This document shows positions 12,090-22,209 of a stretch of 64,000 nucleotides of DNA, in pieces. The notes under the pieces are model-generated. The model was not told the origin of the DNA. It saw only the letters and a list, made by a program, of their open reading frames with translations, and did no database searches. Location of the stretch: the NCBI GenBank assembly GCA_029948255.1, contig JALIZF010001761.1, positions 310,001 to 374,000 of the forward strand, written 5' to 3'. The first letter of the stretch is position 1. Each line of letters begins with the position of its first letter. The position numbers were made by a program, and so were the translations under genes. The DNA comes from Telmatactis stephensoni (lineage: Eukaryota > Cnidaria > Anthozoa > Actiniaria > Isophelliidae).

Positions 12090-13097
12090 TAAGGAAAAAT
12101 GTAAACTATTCCAAATTATAAAATTCTTTCGAGTGAAATATGAAACCTACGAGTATGTATTTGATTCGCGCAACAGCAAAACCTGATCGTTTTTAAATTG
12201 CCTTTCAATTACCACCCTCTCTCAGTCTCTCTCTGCTTTTTATATATCCTTCTGATTTTTTTCCCATGAACTTATTAGAATATTTTATAAAAAATTATAA
12301 AGAATTTTATGGATGAGTCCTGTGAGTCGGTCATCTGTCTTGTTTACTTAATTTGCATACTATATTCACGTGCATATCTGCACTGCCCAGCCAAGGGATT
12401 TTTTTAAAATAGTAATGAATCGAAGATTTTGCACTCAAAATGAATCAAAGACAATAACTAGAGCTATTTTGGAAGAATCAAGGATTAATCATCAAGATCA
12501 ATTTACTTTTGGAGCTCGAAGAGTGATCGAGTGAAATCGAACAAGATCACGCGAAAATGCAAATTAGGGCGTAAAGACAATGCTTCGCAAAATGAAAACG
12601 TTCCTTGCCCACCTATTTTATTCAGCAGAAATCTGAATCCATACTTCTATTTTCCATGGAAACGAAGAGAATTGCCAAAAAAGTTAAACTACCTTGATTT
12701 TGGCTGTTTTGAATTTGGCCAATATTCAGCCTCAAACGAAATGCCGAAAATGGTCCATACTCAATCTGCGATAGCTCTGGAAAACCTGAATGTGAAGAAA
12801 AAACAGAGATCGCATTTTAAAGAGGAAATATGTATAAACTATCGAGGAAAAGAACTTTGGAAGGAAATGACTAGTCCGGTGAGGAGAGCATTTCGAAGTT
12901 TGACATTTTCCAACCTAATTATGTCAAAATACCCTAACGTATTTAGAATTTTTTTACGACATCGTAAAATCGTCGTTGACCGATTATTTTCCGCTTTTTG
13001 TACTTGTCAGGTGATCGGCTTTATATGGAGGGAAAAATTAGGTAGGGCGAATTTTGGTCAATTTCCCAGATTTCGCGACCGTAAGGCGGATGCTCTC
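12090..13097 (-). repeat. Right terminal inverted repeat (1,008 bp)
   Basis: Reverse-complement partner of 6361-7368. Its outer end is flanked by TTAA at 13098-13101. It carries the matching open frame from 12531, which runs outwards past the element end to 13142. Confidence 0.9.
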
Positions 13098-13771
13098 TTA
13101 AACCTCGTACTGTTGACAGAGGAAAAATCTGGGACGAAATAGTTGAGAGATTAAATGCATAAAAGATCCAAAATTCAAAGTTTCGAAGCGTTCAGTTCGA
13201 GAGTACTTCCAGCTCATGCTTTGAAAGTTCAAAGCAAAAAGAAAAGCCGAACTCCGTGCATCTGGAATTGAAGATACTGAGCTGGATGAGGCAATGGAAG
13301 AAATAGCGGAAAAGTGGGAGGCAGCAGAAGAGGATCAAATAAGAGGCAAAGCAGCTGGGAAAAGGAAGGTCGAAGAGGATAAGTCAAATGCTGAGGACGT
13401 AAGGCTCAGAGCGACCGAGAAACTTAGTGAAACACAGAAGAGAAATGCTTTAGATGAGGGAAGCACTTCTAGCAAGCCAAAGAAAGCTAGACGAAGCGGC
13501 AATGAAACTGTAGAATTCTTGCGACAAAAATCCGGAAGAGATCACGAATTTCGCCAAGAAGACCTGCGTTTGAGTCAGAAAGAGCAGGAAAATCAACAAA
13601 GACTTCAGCAACAGCAGCTTGAAATGATGAGAATGATGCAACAACAAAGTGAATCTATGATGTCATTGATGTCAAAGTTACTAAGCAAGTAGCTCTACAA
13701 AGTAAGCAGTTGGTTCACGCTGTTCCAAGATGTTTTATTTTAAATACAATGACTTGTTATTGTTTAGTTAT

Positions 13772-13903
13772 TGTAGGGTCCGATGGTTCGTAGTCACGCC
13801 GGATTGAACACGATAAAACTAACACAGATTCCATGTGACGGCTGACGCCATGTTTACTCTCGAACCCCCGGGCCACAGGAAGCCCGCACTTACAAACACT
13901 ACA
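13772..13903 (-). repeat. 3' LTR of the gypsy element
   Basis: 132 bp, TG...CA ended. It differs from the other LTR by a single C/G change near its middle. It is preceded, in element orientation, by a purine-rich polypurine tract at 13904-13918 (complement AAAGAAAGGGAGGGA), the expected plus-strand primer. Confidence 0.93.
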
Positions 13904-13918
13904 TCCCTCCCTTTCTTT
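13904..13918 (-). promoter_or_regulatory. Polypurine tract of the gypsy element
   Basis: Fifteen purines on the minus strand sit directly upstream of the 3' LTR. This is the usual position of the plus-strand DNA primer in LTR retrotransposons. Confidence 0.75.
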
Positions 13919-14091
13919 GGACAGTAACTGAATCTTCAAACAAACTTAACTAAATGACAAACATGCAATAATCTGAATGTTAACGTTAACTTAAGCAAAG
14001 TTCTTCAATGTTCTTTAAGTTCTGAAAAGTTCAAACAAACAAGTTAAATGTTATTAAACATCAGTTCAGAGTGTTCTTGGCAAGTGTGTAA

Positions 14092-17000
14092 TTAGTCCAT
14101 CACAAAGTCTTTAAACTTCTCTGGTAGTCTTCTCTCCCGCTGTGGTCTTGACCTTTGTGGAGTCTCCAAATATCCGCCATCTGTGACCTTGGTTGGGGTC
14201 TCCAGAATTGGACCTTCTGGCTCACTTGATTCCGTGGGGTTATTCTCACCTTGAGTGGTATCACCATCCTCCCCAGTCTCATACCTTCTGAAATGTGTGC
14301 TGTTTCTAACAATTTGATTACCTTGAGGTGACTGGGCTGTTACTTTGCTTCCGTTCTTTTCAACAACAACATGCGGTGTAGGTTTGAAGTAAGTACTGAA
14401 TTTATTCATGTTCTCTTGTTTAACTAGAACTTGGTCACCTACTTTTATTCCAGAGGGCTCTGCCTTGCGTTGCACATCAGCGTATGTCTTTGCCTTTCCC
14501 TTTTGCTCTGCATCCCTGTCGCGGGTGTCTTGGTCGTAATGCTCATGATAATTCATGTCGGGTAATTTACCTCTGATCCTGCGGTTAAACAGTAGTTCAG
14601 CTGGGCTCTTTCCTGTAGTGGCATGTTCAGTTGCCCTGTATTTGAATACGTATCTCTGTAGCTCTCTCTTCCAATTGGCTCCTTCTGCTTGTGCAATTTT
14701 TATGCGCTTCATTAGGGACCAGTTTTGCCTCTCAACTTCTCCATTTGCTTGTGCCCACTTTGGTGTGGTCCTAACATGCCTGATGCCATTCTGATCGCAG
14801 AATGCCTTGAATTCTTGACTTATAAACTGTGGGCCATTGTCGGTTTTAATCGTTACAGGCAGTCCGTGTCTACAAAACATCCCCTCTATTGCGTCTGTGA
14901 CCTTTTCTGTTACCGTCGACTGCAGTATAGCGTACTTGTAGTAACGACTATAGTAATCTACCACGACCAGAATGGAGTGCCCCGAAGGGAATGGACCCAA
15001 GAGGTCTGCAGCCAGGTCCCTCCAGGGCCCTTCCGGCAGGCTTGATGACTCAAGTGGTTCAGGTGGATCGGGTTTAGCCATCAGCTGACATCCATGGCAG
15101 CATCTACAGTGCTTTTCTGCGGCTCTATCCATCCCAGGCCACCATACTTTGCTTCTCAGGTTTTGTTTTGTACCTACTATTCCCAAGTGTCCTTCATGAG
15201 CAAGGGCCAGTGCTTGAGGTCTGAGTTTTGAAGGCAAAACTATGCGCGTCCCACGTAGTACTAATTGGCCATATGTGCACAGTTCTCCAGCAATGGGGCT
15301 ATAAGCCTTGCACTTTTCATAATTCCCAGTGTGGATGGCCTCTCTAACTGCTATTAGCTCTTCATCGTCTGCAGATATCTCTTCAATCTCCTTGGTGTTC
15401 ATAGCATTAGGAGTGGCATTTACAGCCACGAAGCGTACATATTCGTCCTCACCTTGTCGTTGTTGTCCTTGTTCTGACTTAACTAGGCGAGAAAGAGAAT
15501 CGGCAATGTTCTGCGTTCCAGGAACATGGACTACCCTGAAGTCATAGGGCTGGAGTCTTAATGTCCATCTCTCTATTCTGGCGCATGGCTTAGAGTGTGG
15601 ATTGTAGATGGCTTCCAGAGGTTTATGGTCTGTTACAAGGTCAAACTTTGCCCCATAGATGTAGGGGTGGAATTTTTCACATGCCCACACAAGGCCAAGA
15701 GCTTCTCTTTCAGTTTGTGAGTACTTTTTCTCACACTCAGTCAGGCTACGGCTTGCATAACAGATTGGCACATGGCTCCCATTCTGTTCTTGTACTAACA
15801 CGGCACCTAGCCCAACAGGGCTAGCATCTGCTATTACCTTAGTGGGTGCTTGTTTGTCGAAGTATGCTAAGTTGGTCGCGTTTACTAAGCCATCTTTTAA
15901 GGCCTTGAAGGACTTCCTTTCTTCCGGGCCAAACTGAAAGGGCTCGTCTCTCTTTGTCAATCTCCTCAGGGGCTCCGAGATGGTAGCAAATCCTGGGATG
16001 AATCTGCTGCTGTAACTTACGAGTCCGAGGAAACTTCTGACTTCGGTAGCGTTGCTTGGTTCTCGTGCATCGACGACAGCTCTCACTCTTTCTTCAGTGG
16101 GACCAATTCCCTTCTCGGACAGCAACATACCCATGAACACTATGCAATCCATGTTATACACGCACTTGTCAGGATTTAGAGTCAATCCACTCTGATCCAA
16201 CCGCTGAAGTACTGCATTTAAGCGTTGGTCGTGTTCTTCCTGGTCTTGGCCATGCACTACTATGTCGTCCGAGATGTTGCTTGCACCCTCTATCCCAGCA
16301 ATTACAGTTGATATTTCATGTTAATATTGTTCACTGGCTGAACTCACTCCAAACAGGAGGCGCTTATACCTATATAACCCAGCATGGGTTGCAAAGGTAG
16401 TTATTTCACGTGATTCTGGGCTTAACTCGAGCTGGTGGTAGCCCCATTTCAAATCAAGCTTTGAAAAGACTTTTGAGCCATTTACTCCCTGCAGGACCTC
16501 ATCTACTGTGGGAATGGGGTGTCTCTCCCGAATTATCGCTTCATTAGCTCGTCGCATGTCAATACACAGTCTGATTTCCCCATTTGGTTTTGGTACAACA
16601 ACTACTGGGTTAACCCAAGGGGTAGGACCATCAACGGGTTCAATGATGTCCATGTCCACTAACTCTTTGATCTTTTCCTCAACCTTCTCTCTTAAATTGA
16701 AGGGCGTGCGCCTCAAGGGTTGTGCAACTGGCCTCACAGTAGGGTCGATGTGTAGGGTAACTTGTCTGGTATTCAACTTCCCCACCCCCTTAAAAACATT
16801 GGGGTAGCGCGCTTGGACCGACTGTGTATAACTGGTGACTGTTGACACATATGTGCTGATTTTGAGTACACCAAGAGCTGTGGCGGTTTTATGCCCGAGC
16901 AGGGAGGCACCCTCCCCCTTGATGACTAGGAACTCTGTTTCAGACGATCTCCCCCCAATCTTTATCTCACAGGTGAAACTCCCTTTCACTGTCAAGGGTT

Positions 17001-18060
17001 GGGTTGATCCGTAAGCATACAACTGTTTCCCATTGGGGCCCAAGGTTGATTTACAGTTGATCTTCTTGCGTTTCAAATCTTCCCATGTTTTCTCACTGAT
17101 AATGTTGCTACTTACTCCAGAGTCTACAAGAACTTCCAAGTTTACTCCCCCAATGAGAATGTTAATCATGTTTGAGTTAATTCCATCGTTTACATTAAAG
17201 GTGTACTCACGGTTAGCTGATTTTGATTCCTGCACACAATCCACATTATCAGTTGGTGGCGGTTCTTCCCCCACATAGTTTACACTACCTTTGGTCTTGC
17301 ATACTGCAGCAAAATGATCCTTCCCCTTGCACTTGTTGCATGTCTTACCACGAGCCGGGCACGTAGGGTCTCGTCCAAAGTGTCCAGTACGTCCACATCT
17401 ATAGCATTTCGCAGTACTACTTCCTTGCTGTGTCTCCTTGCTTACTTTCCTTTCTGTAACCTTGTTAACACTTGACAGTTCACCTTCCTCTGTACTCGAC
17501 AGAGCGGTCATTTGAGCTTCGACTTTTTCGCATTGTTCTGCAATTTCAAGGGTTCGTTTTAGGGTTAGCCCTTGTCCTTCTTCGAGTAGTTTTCGTCTGA
17601 TATAATTTGAATGACATTTACACATGATTTCATCTCTGATTTGGTTATCCATGTCTGTACCATAATCACAATCTTGTGCTGCTTTACGCAGTCTCGTTGC
17701 AAACTGTTGGATAGTCTCTCCTGGTTTTTGTTGCATTTGACGGAATGAATGTCGAGCATAGGCTGGATTGACTTGAGGAGCAAAGTATCTGTTGAGCGCT
17801 TCGACGGCCTTGGCATAGTCTTTCACGTCGCCGGTGTCTGTCAAAGTTAGGAAAACGTCTTGTACGTCTGGACCGGCTAAATGAAGAAGTAGTGCTCTTC
17901 GACGTTGCTTGTTGTCATCTTCATCGTCTTGTATGATGAGTCCCTTGCCAACTGCATATAACTCGAAGGATGTCAGCCATCGTTTCCATCGTTTGCCAAG
18001 GGAACTAGGATCGCTGTAGCAGTCGAATTTTCCAATTGAGTTTTTCCCACCTTCTGCCAT
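14092..18060 (-). pseudogene. gag-pol: Gypsy Gag-Pol polyprotein with one in-frame stop
   Basis: One frame of 1,323 codons is broken only by a TAA at 16323-16321, inside the reverse transcriptase. In order it shows: gag; two zinc knuckles (CYRCGRTGHF and CNKCKGKDHF); an aspartic protease motif (VDSG); RT blocks (LCIDMR; FSKLDLKWGYHQ; SDD core in the segment after the stop); an RNase H region (TDHKPLEAI); an integrase HHCC finger and D,D35E blocks (DLLGPF, TDNGPQF, NGEVERQ). The C-terminus is basic and loosely conserved. The stop lies between the RT fingers/palm blocks and the catalytic Asp pair. With it, this copy cannot make full Pol unless the stop is suppressed, although the rest is intact. 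Confidence 0.93.
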
Positions 18061-18110
18061 TTTTGTGTTGAAATTGTTGCTTTGGTTGGATGACTATTGT
18101 ATTATCTTTA

Positions 18111-18124
18111 ATCCTCGTCGCCAG
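18111..18124 (-). promoter_or_regulatory. Primer-binding site of the gypsy element
   Basis: On the minus strand the first bases after the 5' LTR are CTGGCGACGAGGAT, in the normal place of a tRNA 3'-end match (the terminal TGG is typical). The priming tRNA is not identified. Confidence 0.6.
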
Positions 18125-18256
18125 TGTAGGGTCCGATGGTTCGTAGTCACGCCGGATTGAACACGATAAAACTAACACAGATTGCATGTGACGGCTGACG
18201 CCATGTTTACTCTCGAACCCCCGGGCCACAGGAAGCCCGCACTTACAAACACTACA
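18125..18256 (-). repeat. 5' LTR of the gypsy element
   Basis: 132 bp, TG...CA ended. In element orientation, the sequence just after this LTR (18124 downwards, complement CTGGCGACGAGGAT) is the likely tRNA primer-binding site. Which tRNA it matches I cannot settle here. The gag start codon lies at 18060. Confidence 0.93.
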
Positions 18257-18421
18257 GTTATAAAGTTCAATCTTGTGTTTATATGATATCCTTCAAGAAC
18301 TGCATACTACATATGAAAACCAAATTTACAAAACAAGATGTAGCTCTATTTGTTTTTTTGAATACTGATCTATATTTTTATATTTGAAACCAGTGAAGCT
18401 ATTTTGAAAACTGTTTATTTA

Positions 18422-18609
18422 GAGGTTAACGCACTCAGCGAGTGAATTATCGGGATTTATCTTCACGAGTTTGCTAACAATGAACGAGAAATTTTAAATA
18501 CTGCACGAGGCGTTAGCCGAGTGCAGTATGAAAAAATTTCGAGTTCATTGTTAGTAAACGAGTGAAGATAAAATCCCGATAATTCACGAGCAAAGAGTGC
18601 GTTAACCTT
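18422..18609. repeat. 188-bp near-palindrome
   Basis: GTTAACGCACTC at the left edge and GAGTGCGTTAAC at the right edge begin a long imperfect stem with AATTATCGGGATTT-type blocks and an inner stem-loop around ACTGCACGAGGCGTTAGCC. Hairpins like this are common non-autonomous repeats in anthozoan genomes. Confidence 0.85.
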
Positions 18610-19017
18610 TTTATTATTCAATTTGAATACACTGCAGAAGCAGGCTAAAACTGTCAGTCGACATCTAAGATCACTAGAAATAAGCTTAACTCAAGTCACT
18701 CAAAATAGTAAGACTTATTCAAAATTTATTTAATAGCATTTGGTAATTTTAACAATACAAAATAAACCTTTCAGAAGAAAACTAGGAGAAAAGTACCGTG
18801 ATACAAGAATAATAAACGAGTTCTCAGAATCCATGTTTACAACTTGCTCGGTAAAATTGAAATCGTCCATAAGTCTTATAAACAAAGAACTCAGACTTTT
18901 TTGGATCGTTAAGTGATTCAGCACTGAGTCCTAGAACTCGGTAAGTGAAAAGTCTAGAAAATTATCGCTGGAGTTTTGGATATAGGTTTAAACTGGCGAC
19001 TTACGGTTGAAACGCTG

Positions 19018-19200
19018 CTAAACCTTGGTGCATGAAGCCGGGAAGAAGTATAGTTTTCGTTTGTCGACAGCCGAAGGCTGAAGTACTCGTTCGGCGTTTT
19101 CTTCGATTCCTGATAAAATTTCTTTACCCCATCTGAGAGAAGTTGCGGGGAAAGGATTTCCAGACTTTCTGTTGGATATTTTTTGGATAGCCAGTCTAAA
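19018..19200 (-). pseudogene. Possible tyrosine-recombinase (Crypton-like) core-binding exon fragment
   Basis: After an acceptor-like TTTTTTAG the minus strand reads DWLSKKYPTESLEILSPQ, then KKFYQESKK, and runs to a GTAAGT donor near 19010. This resembles the N-terminal helical segment of Crypton/DUF3504-type recombinases (a Trp-Leu segment, then LSP..L, then a KFY..RK helix). A second, damaged copy of the exon start lies near 19380. The catalytic domain is not present. The resemblance is from memory of the family, so it is tentative. Confidence 0.35.
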
Positions 19201-20925
19201 AAACAAAAATTATAATGATGAATTTGCAAAGCCGGCGAATAGTGTTTTGACAAAAACAACACGTCAAAAACTGAATTTACGGTTTGAATGAAAGTTAGAA
19301 CTTCGTAAGCTTACCGTTAAAAACAGAGACAGACTTGTGGCGACAGACTTTCTAAACTTTCTATGAGATAGGTTTTGGATAACCAGTCTAAAAGACAGTA
19401 AATATTAAGATGAATTTGGAAAGCCGGCGAACTCTGTTTTTAAGCCGTTGAAATATGTTGATCTCAGTAAGCTCCAAAAACTTCAATGAAATTGAGTTTA
19501 CCTTCAAAACAGGCACGCTAAGCAGTTTTAAGTACGCTTGTTGATCTTCTCTTTTTCGAAAAATCCTCAAATTTGCCACCAGGAACATTTTTTCTTTCCA
19601 ACTATGCGTTATTGCCAGTGCTTTATTCTATTAATACGTCGGTATTAATACGTCGTGACGTGTTGTCACATCATAACAACGCGTCACGTGGTACAAACTG
19701 ACCAATCAGAAAATCAGAATTTGTACAGTGTATGAAAATTGAATAATAAATACTAATAAACAATGTTACTCAGTGTGTAGATGAGAGTCCACTGGTGTGA
19801 GTCCAAGTGTTTATGTAAAATAGTCTTGTAGGGTTGGGGGATCTAGGTCAAAAAACTCAGCTGTTGTATCCCATACAAACACGTAAGGGCATTTCTTAGT
19901 ATAGCACAAACGATATACATTTTCCCAACACTGTTCAGACCAATTCTTAGGTTTTTCTTGTAATCCATAAACTTGAAGTAGCTTACTATATCCCCAAAAA
20001 GCCACTCAACTGCAACTCGCACTTGACTCATAGATGTATTAAAGGCCTGCATTTGTGGTGTTAAAACTACGTTTCTGTACGGTGTTATCAGCTGAATCCT
20101 GTTAGGATAGGCTGGATCGCCATATATACACATAACTTGGCCTGTAGGTGATACAGCGTGTTGCTGGAGATCACGAAAGAGCATTGAGTCAGCCAACATA
20201 CCTGCATCATGCTTCTTCCCCTCTGGAAAAAAGTTAAAATATTAATTTACACCAACCAATTTTGATTATTAGTTATGCATTTTGAAACTTACATGTTGGC
20301 AATTCAACCATTTGGAAGAGCTAGTGACTGGAATTTTAATGCATGGACACGTTTGTGTCCATTGTATACTAAACGTTGATGCTGCCCTGGACAACTTATT
20401 GGACGCACGGTCCCGTCAATAAACCCAAAACAATTATCAAGCGCTGCTCCCTTGTTGTGAACTGCATTTGCATATTGTTGAAGTTGTGCTGGCTGTAAAA
20501 TATCTGGATTCCATTGTAGTATTCTGTGGCTGTGTGTATCATAGATGTAATCCAGTACCTCGTTAGTTATCATACTGAGTACAGGGACAGGCCTTCCAAA
20601 TCGTGCTATCATATCCGAATATCGGCATGGATAGGCCAGTCTTCTCAGAAGAATACAGAGACCTTCCATTCCGTCACTTATAGAGCGCTGCTGGCACTTG
20701 AAAACGTCAGGAATATCGAGAGCCTCAGCGAGAACCTGAAGGTCATGTTTGTGCACTCTGAATTCGGCGACACACTCTGAATCCTCCATGTCATCCAAGT
20801 CAAATCTGTTGTAGTCTTCATACGGCAGGTCAAGATTTTTGGAAGTATTCAAGTCATTAAGAAGTAACACTGTGCAAAAAGGCAAATATTCGGAAAGAAT
20901 ATGCTTGAATATAGACATGCATACT

Positions 20926-21206
20926 TCAAGTATTCAGGGAAATCCATTGGTATTCAAGTCCGAGTGATGCAACGTCATGCTAGAATCACTCGGAACGAAT
21001 CCGGACAGAATTTCCATTTTCGTCCTGTATACTCTTGACTGACTTCACGTATAAATATTCGCGGTGTATATTTATACGTGAAGTCAGTCAAGAGTATACG
21101 GGACGAAAATGGAAATTCTGTCCGGATTCGTTTCGAGTGATGCTAGCATGACGTTGCATCACTCGGACTTGAATACTAATCGAATTTCCCTGAATACTTG
21201 AAGTAA
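20926..21206. repeat. 280-bp near-perfect palindrome
   Basis: Two arms of about 135 bp (20926-21060 and 21064-21206) are nearly perfect reverse complements around a loop of only a few bases near 21061. Blocks include CAAGTCCGAGTGATGCAACG, GAAAATGGAAATTCTGTCCG (right arm) and ACTGACTTCACGTATAAATA. It lies 60 bp inside the left end of the CACTG element and may act as part of its terminal structure or be a foldback insertion. Confidence 0.93.
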
Positions 21207-21284
21207 CAAGTATGATACTCTTGTATACTATTGTATTCGTTTAGTTAATGCTTCGAATATTCTTGAATATTGGACATTGTCAAA

Positions 21285-21510
21285 TTCTTCCTACCGAAAT
21301 ACCCTACGAATATCAGTCGTATGTTACGAAAATTCCTGAATACTAGACATCCCTGACGTTTTCTTAGCGAACAACCCTCCGAATTTCAGTCGTATGTTAC
21401 GAATATTCCTGAATACTAGACACCCCTGACGTCTTCTAGTCGAACTCCCCTGTGAATATCATTGGTATAATACGGATATTCTTGAATTCTCAACGTATTC
21501 TTCACAACAT
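21285..21510. repeat. Three 73-bp subterminal repeats
   Basis: Copies of CAGTCGTATGTTACGAA, ATTCCTGAATACTAGACA and CCCTGACGT blocks recur with a period of about 73 bp (21318, 21391, then a diverged copy near 21460). These are probably subterminal transposase-binding repeats of the CACTG element. Confidence 0.75.
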
Positions 21511-21796
21511 CCCATCGAAATACGGGAGATTTTCAAGCATTTTACCCATTCAAAGGCCTATAACTACATCAAAATACATAGAAAAACAAAATATACAAGT
21601 ATAAACAAACAAATTCATAGCATTGAAATGTGTTTTATTAAAATACGGTATAGGATTTATCAATTGACATGGCGGTAACATTTGAACAGTAATAGATAAT
21701 AGACTACTAACTTGAATCATTTAACTACTTGATATCTTAATAAACGTGTCTCATAGTGTCCTTTATATATACACTCAACTGTTCGCAATCAATGTA

Positions 21797-22200
21797 GCCA
21801 GAGGACAAGTCGACGTACGCTATGAAGTACCTCAAAGAAACGGACATCGATCACTGGTTCCCAGCTTGGAGCATTTTTGGCCGCTTCGCTGAAGTCGCAA
21901 TCCAAGATTCTCCAGTTTAACTAAAAAGATATAAAAGTATCTTAAAATCTTTTCATCTAAAAGCATAATCACAAGTCAATGTACGTACAAGCTTATTACC
22001 CGAGCTGATTTACTCGAAAGAACAATCATATTCCCATCATAGTGAAAACAAAATATGGCTATCCTAAAAGGAGTCTCTTTTATGACCTTCTTCTTCCCTA
22101 TAAGAAGGTTTAAAATTGACTTCTCGTACGATAAACTCTAATAATTGCTTATCAAATATTCAACTTACCGCCAGAGACTTCGGCGTCCTTCCATTGTCGC
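21797..22200 (-). CDS. Possible two-exon gene fragment carried by the CACTG element
   Basis: On the minus strand, an exon ending at a GTAAGT donor near 22168 reads GDNGRTPKSLA. It can splice in phase 0 to an acceptor (TTTTTAG) near 21920, giving LNWRILDCDFSEAAKNAPSW and on to a TGA at about 21797. The spliced frame is open and the splice sites are good. I do not recognise the product. CACTA elements often carry pieces of other genes, so this could be a captured fragment or a decayed transposon gene. Confidence 0.3.
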
Positions 22201-22209
22201 CCTTGTAGA

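Larger units (their letters stand above)
6361..13097. mobile_element. 6.7-kb DNA transposon with 1-kb TIRs and TTAA target duplication
   Basis: The ends are GATAGCATCCGCC (left) and GAGAGCATCCGCC (right, complement), flanked by TTAA at 6357-6360 and 13098-13101. The target lay in the Myb-like exon: closing the gap at TTAA gives an uninterrupted reading YRFK-PRTVDRG. The TIRs are about 1,008 bp each. The interior has one four-exon minus-strand gene (7471-11340). TTAA duplications are known for piggyBac, Kolobok and Sola3. The protein shows no THAP finger and no piggyBac look that I recognise, so I leave the superfamily open, with a Sola3-like element as one guess. Confidence 0.88.
6069..13692 (+). 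pseudogene. Harbinger Myb/SANT-like DNA-binding protein gene, interrupted
   Basis: Remnant of the second Harbinger gene, whose product in this superfamily binds transposon ends and helps bring the transposase into the nucleus. A possible first exon starts at 6069. The SANT-like part (TNTDWTEDHEVILCREIL) is at about 6277-6360, where the TTAA element inserted. Reading resumes at 13102 (TVDRGKIWDEIVERLN), then comes a 1-nt frameshift near 13160 and a TGA near 13220. An open stretch then runs from 13294 to 13692 with a charged coiled-coil tail rich in Glu, Lys and Gln (EEIAEKWEAAEE, then a Gln/Met-rich end). The exon 1 to exon 2 junction does not stay in frame with simple GT-AG borders, which may be another mutation. 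The family call rests on motif resemblance. Confidence 0.72.
13772..18256 (-). mobile_element. Ty3/gypsy LTR retrotransposon
   Basis: Two 132-bp direct LTRs (13772-13903 and 18125-18256) with TGTA...TACA ends flank a minus-strand gag-pol frame, and the 5-bp duplication GTTAT lies at 13767-13771 and 18257-18261. The LTRs differ at one position in 132, so the insertion is recent. The element sits inside the Harbinger copy, between the 3' ends of its two genes. Order of domains (protease, RT, RNase H, integrase) identifies Ty3/gypsy. Two CCHC-type knuckles and the very short LTRs suggest a Mag-like lineage, but I am not sure. Confidence 0.95.
18422..19750. mobile_element. Hairpin-ended degenerate element
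   Basis: Left: a large hairpin (18422-18609). Just inside it TTATTATTCAATTTGAATACACTG (18612-18635) pairs with the inverted CAGTGTATGAAAATTGAATA copy at 19724-19748, which I take as the ends. The interior has an internal direct duplication (about 19190-19250 and 19381-19440, around AAAGCCGGCGAA) and an exon-like minus-strand segment. It interrupts the stretch between the gypsy element and the 3' end of the Harbinger transposase. Target duplication and superfamily are unresolved, and the hairpin could be a separate insertion. Confidence 0.5.

Noticed and set aside
20222..20293. Intron in the Harbinger transposase
   Set aside because: GT and AG borders are present but the phases on the two sides do not match, so it may be an indel-damaged region; recorded only as damage.
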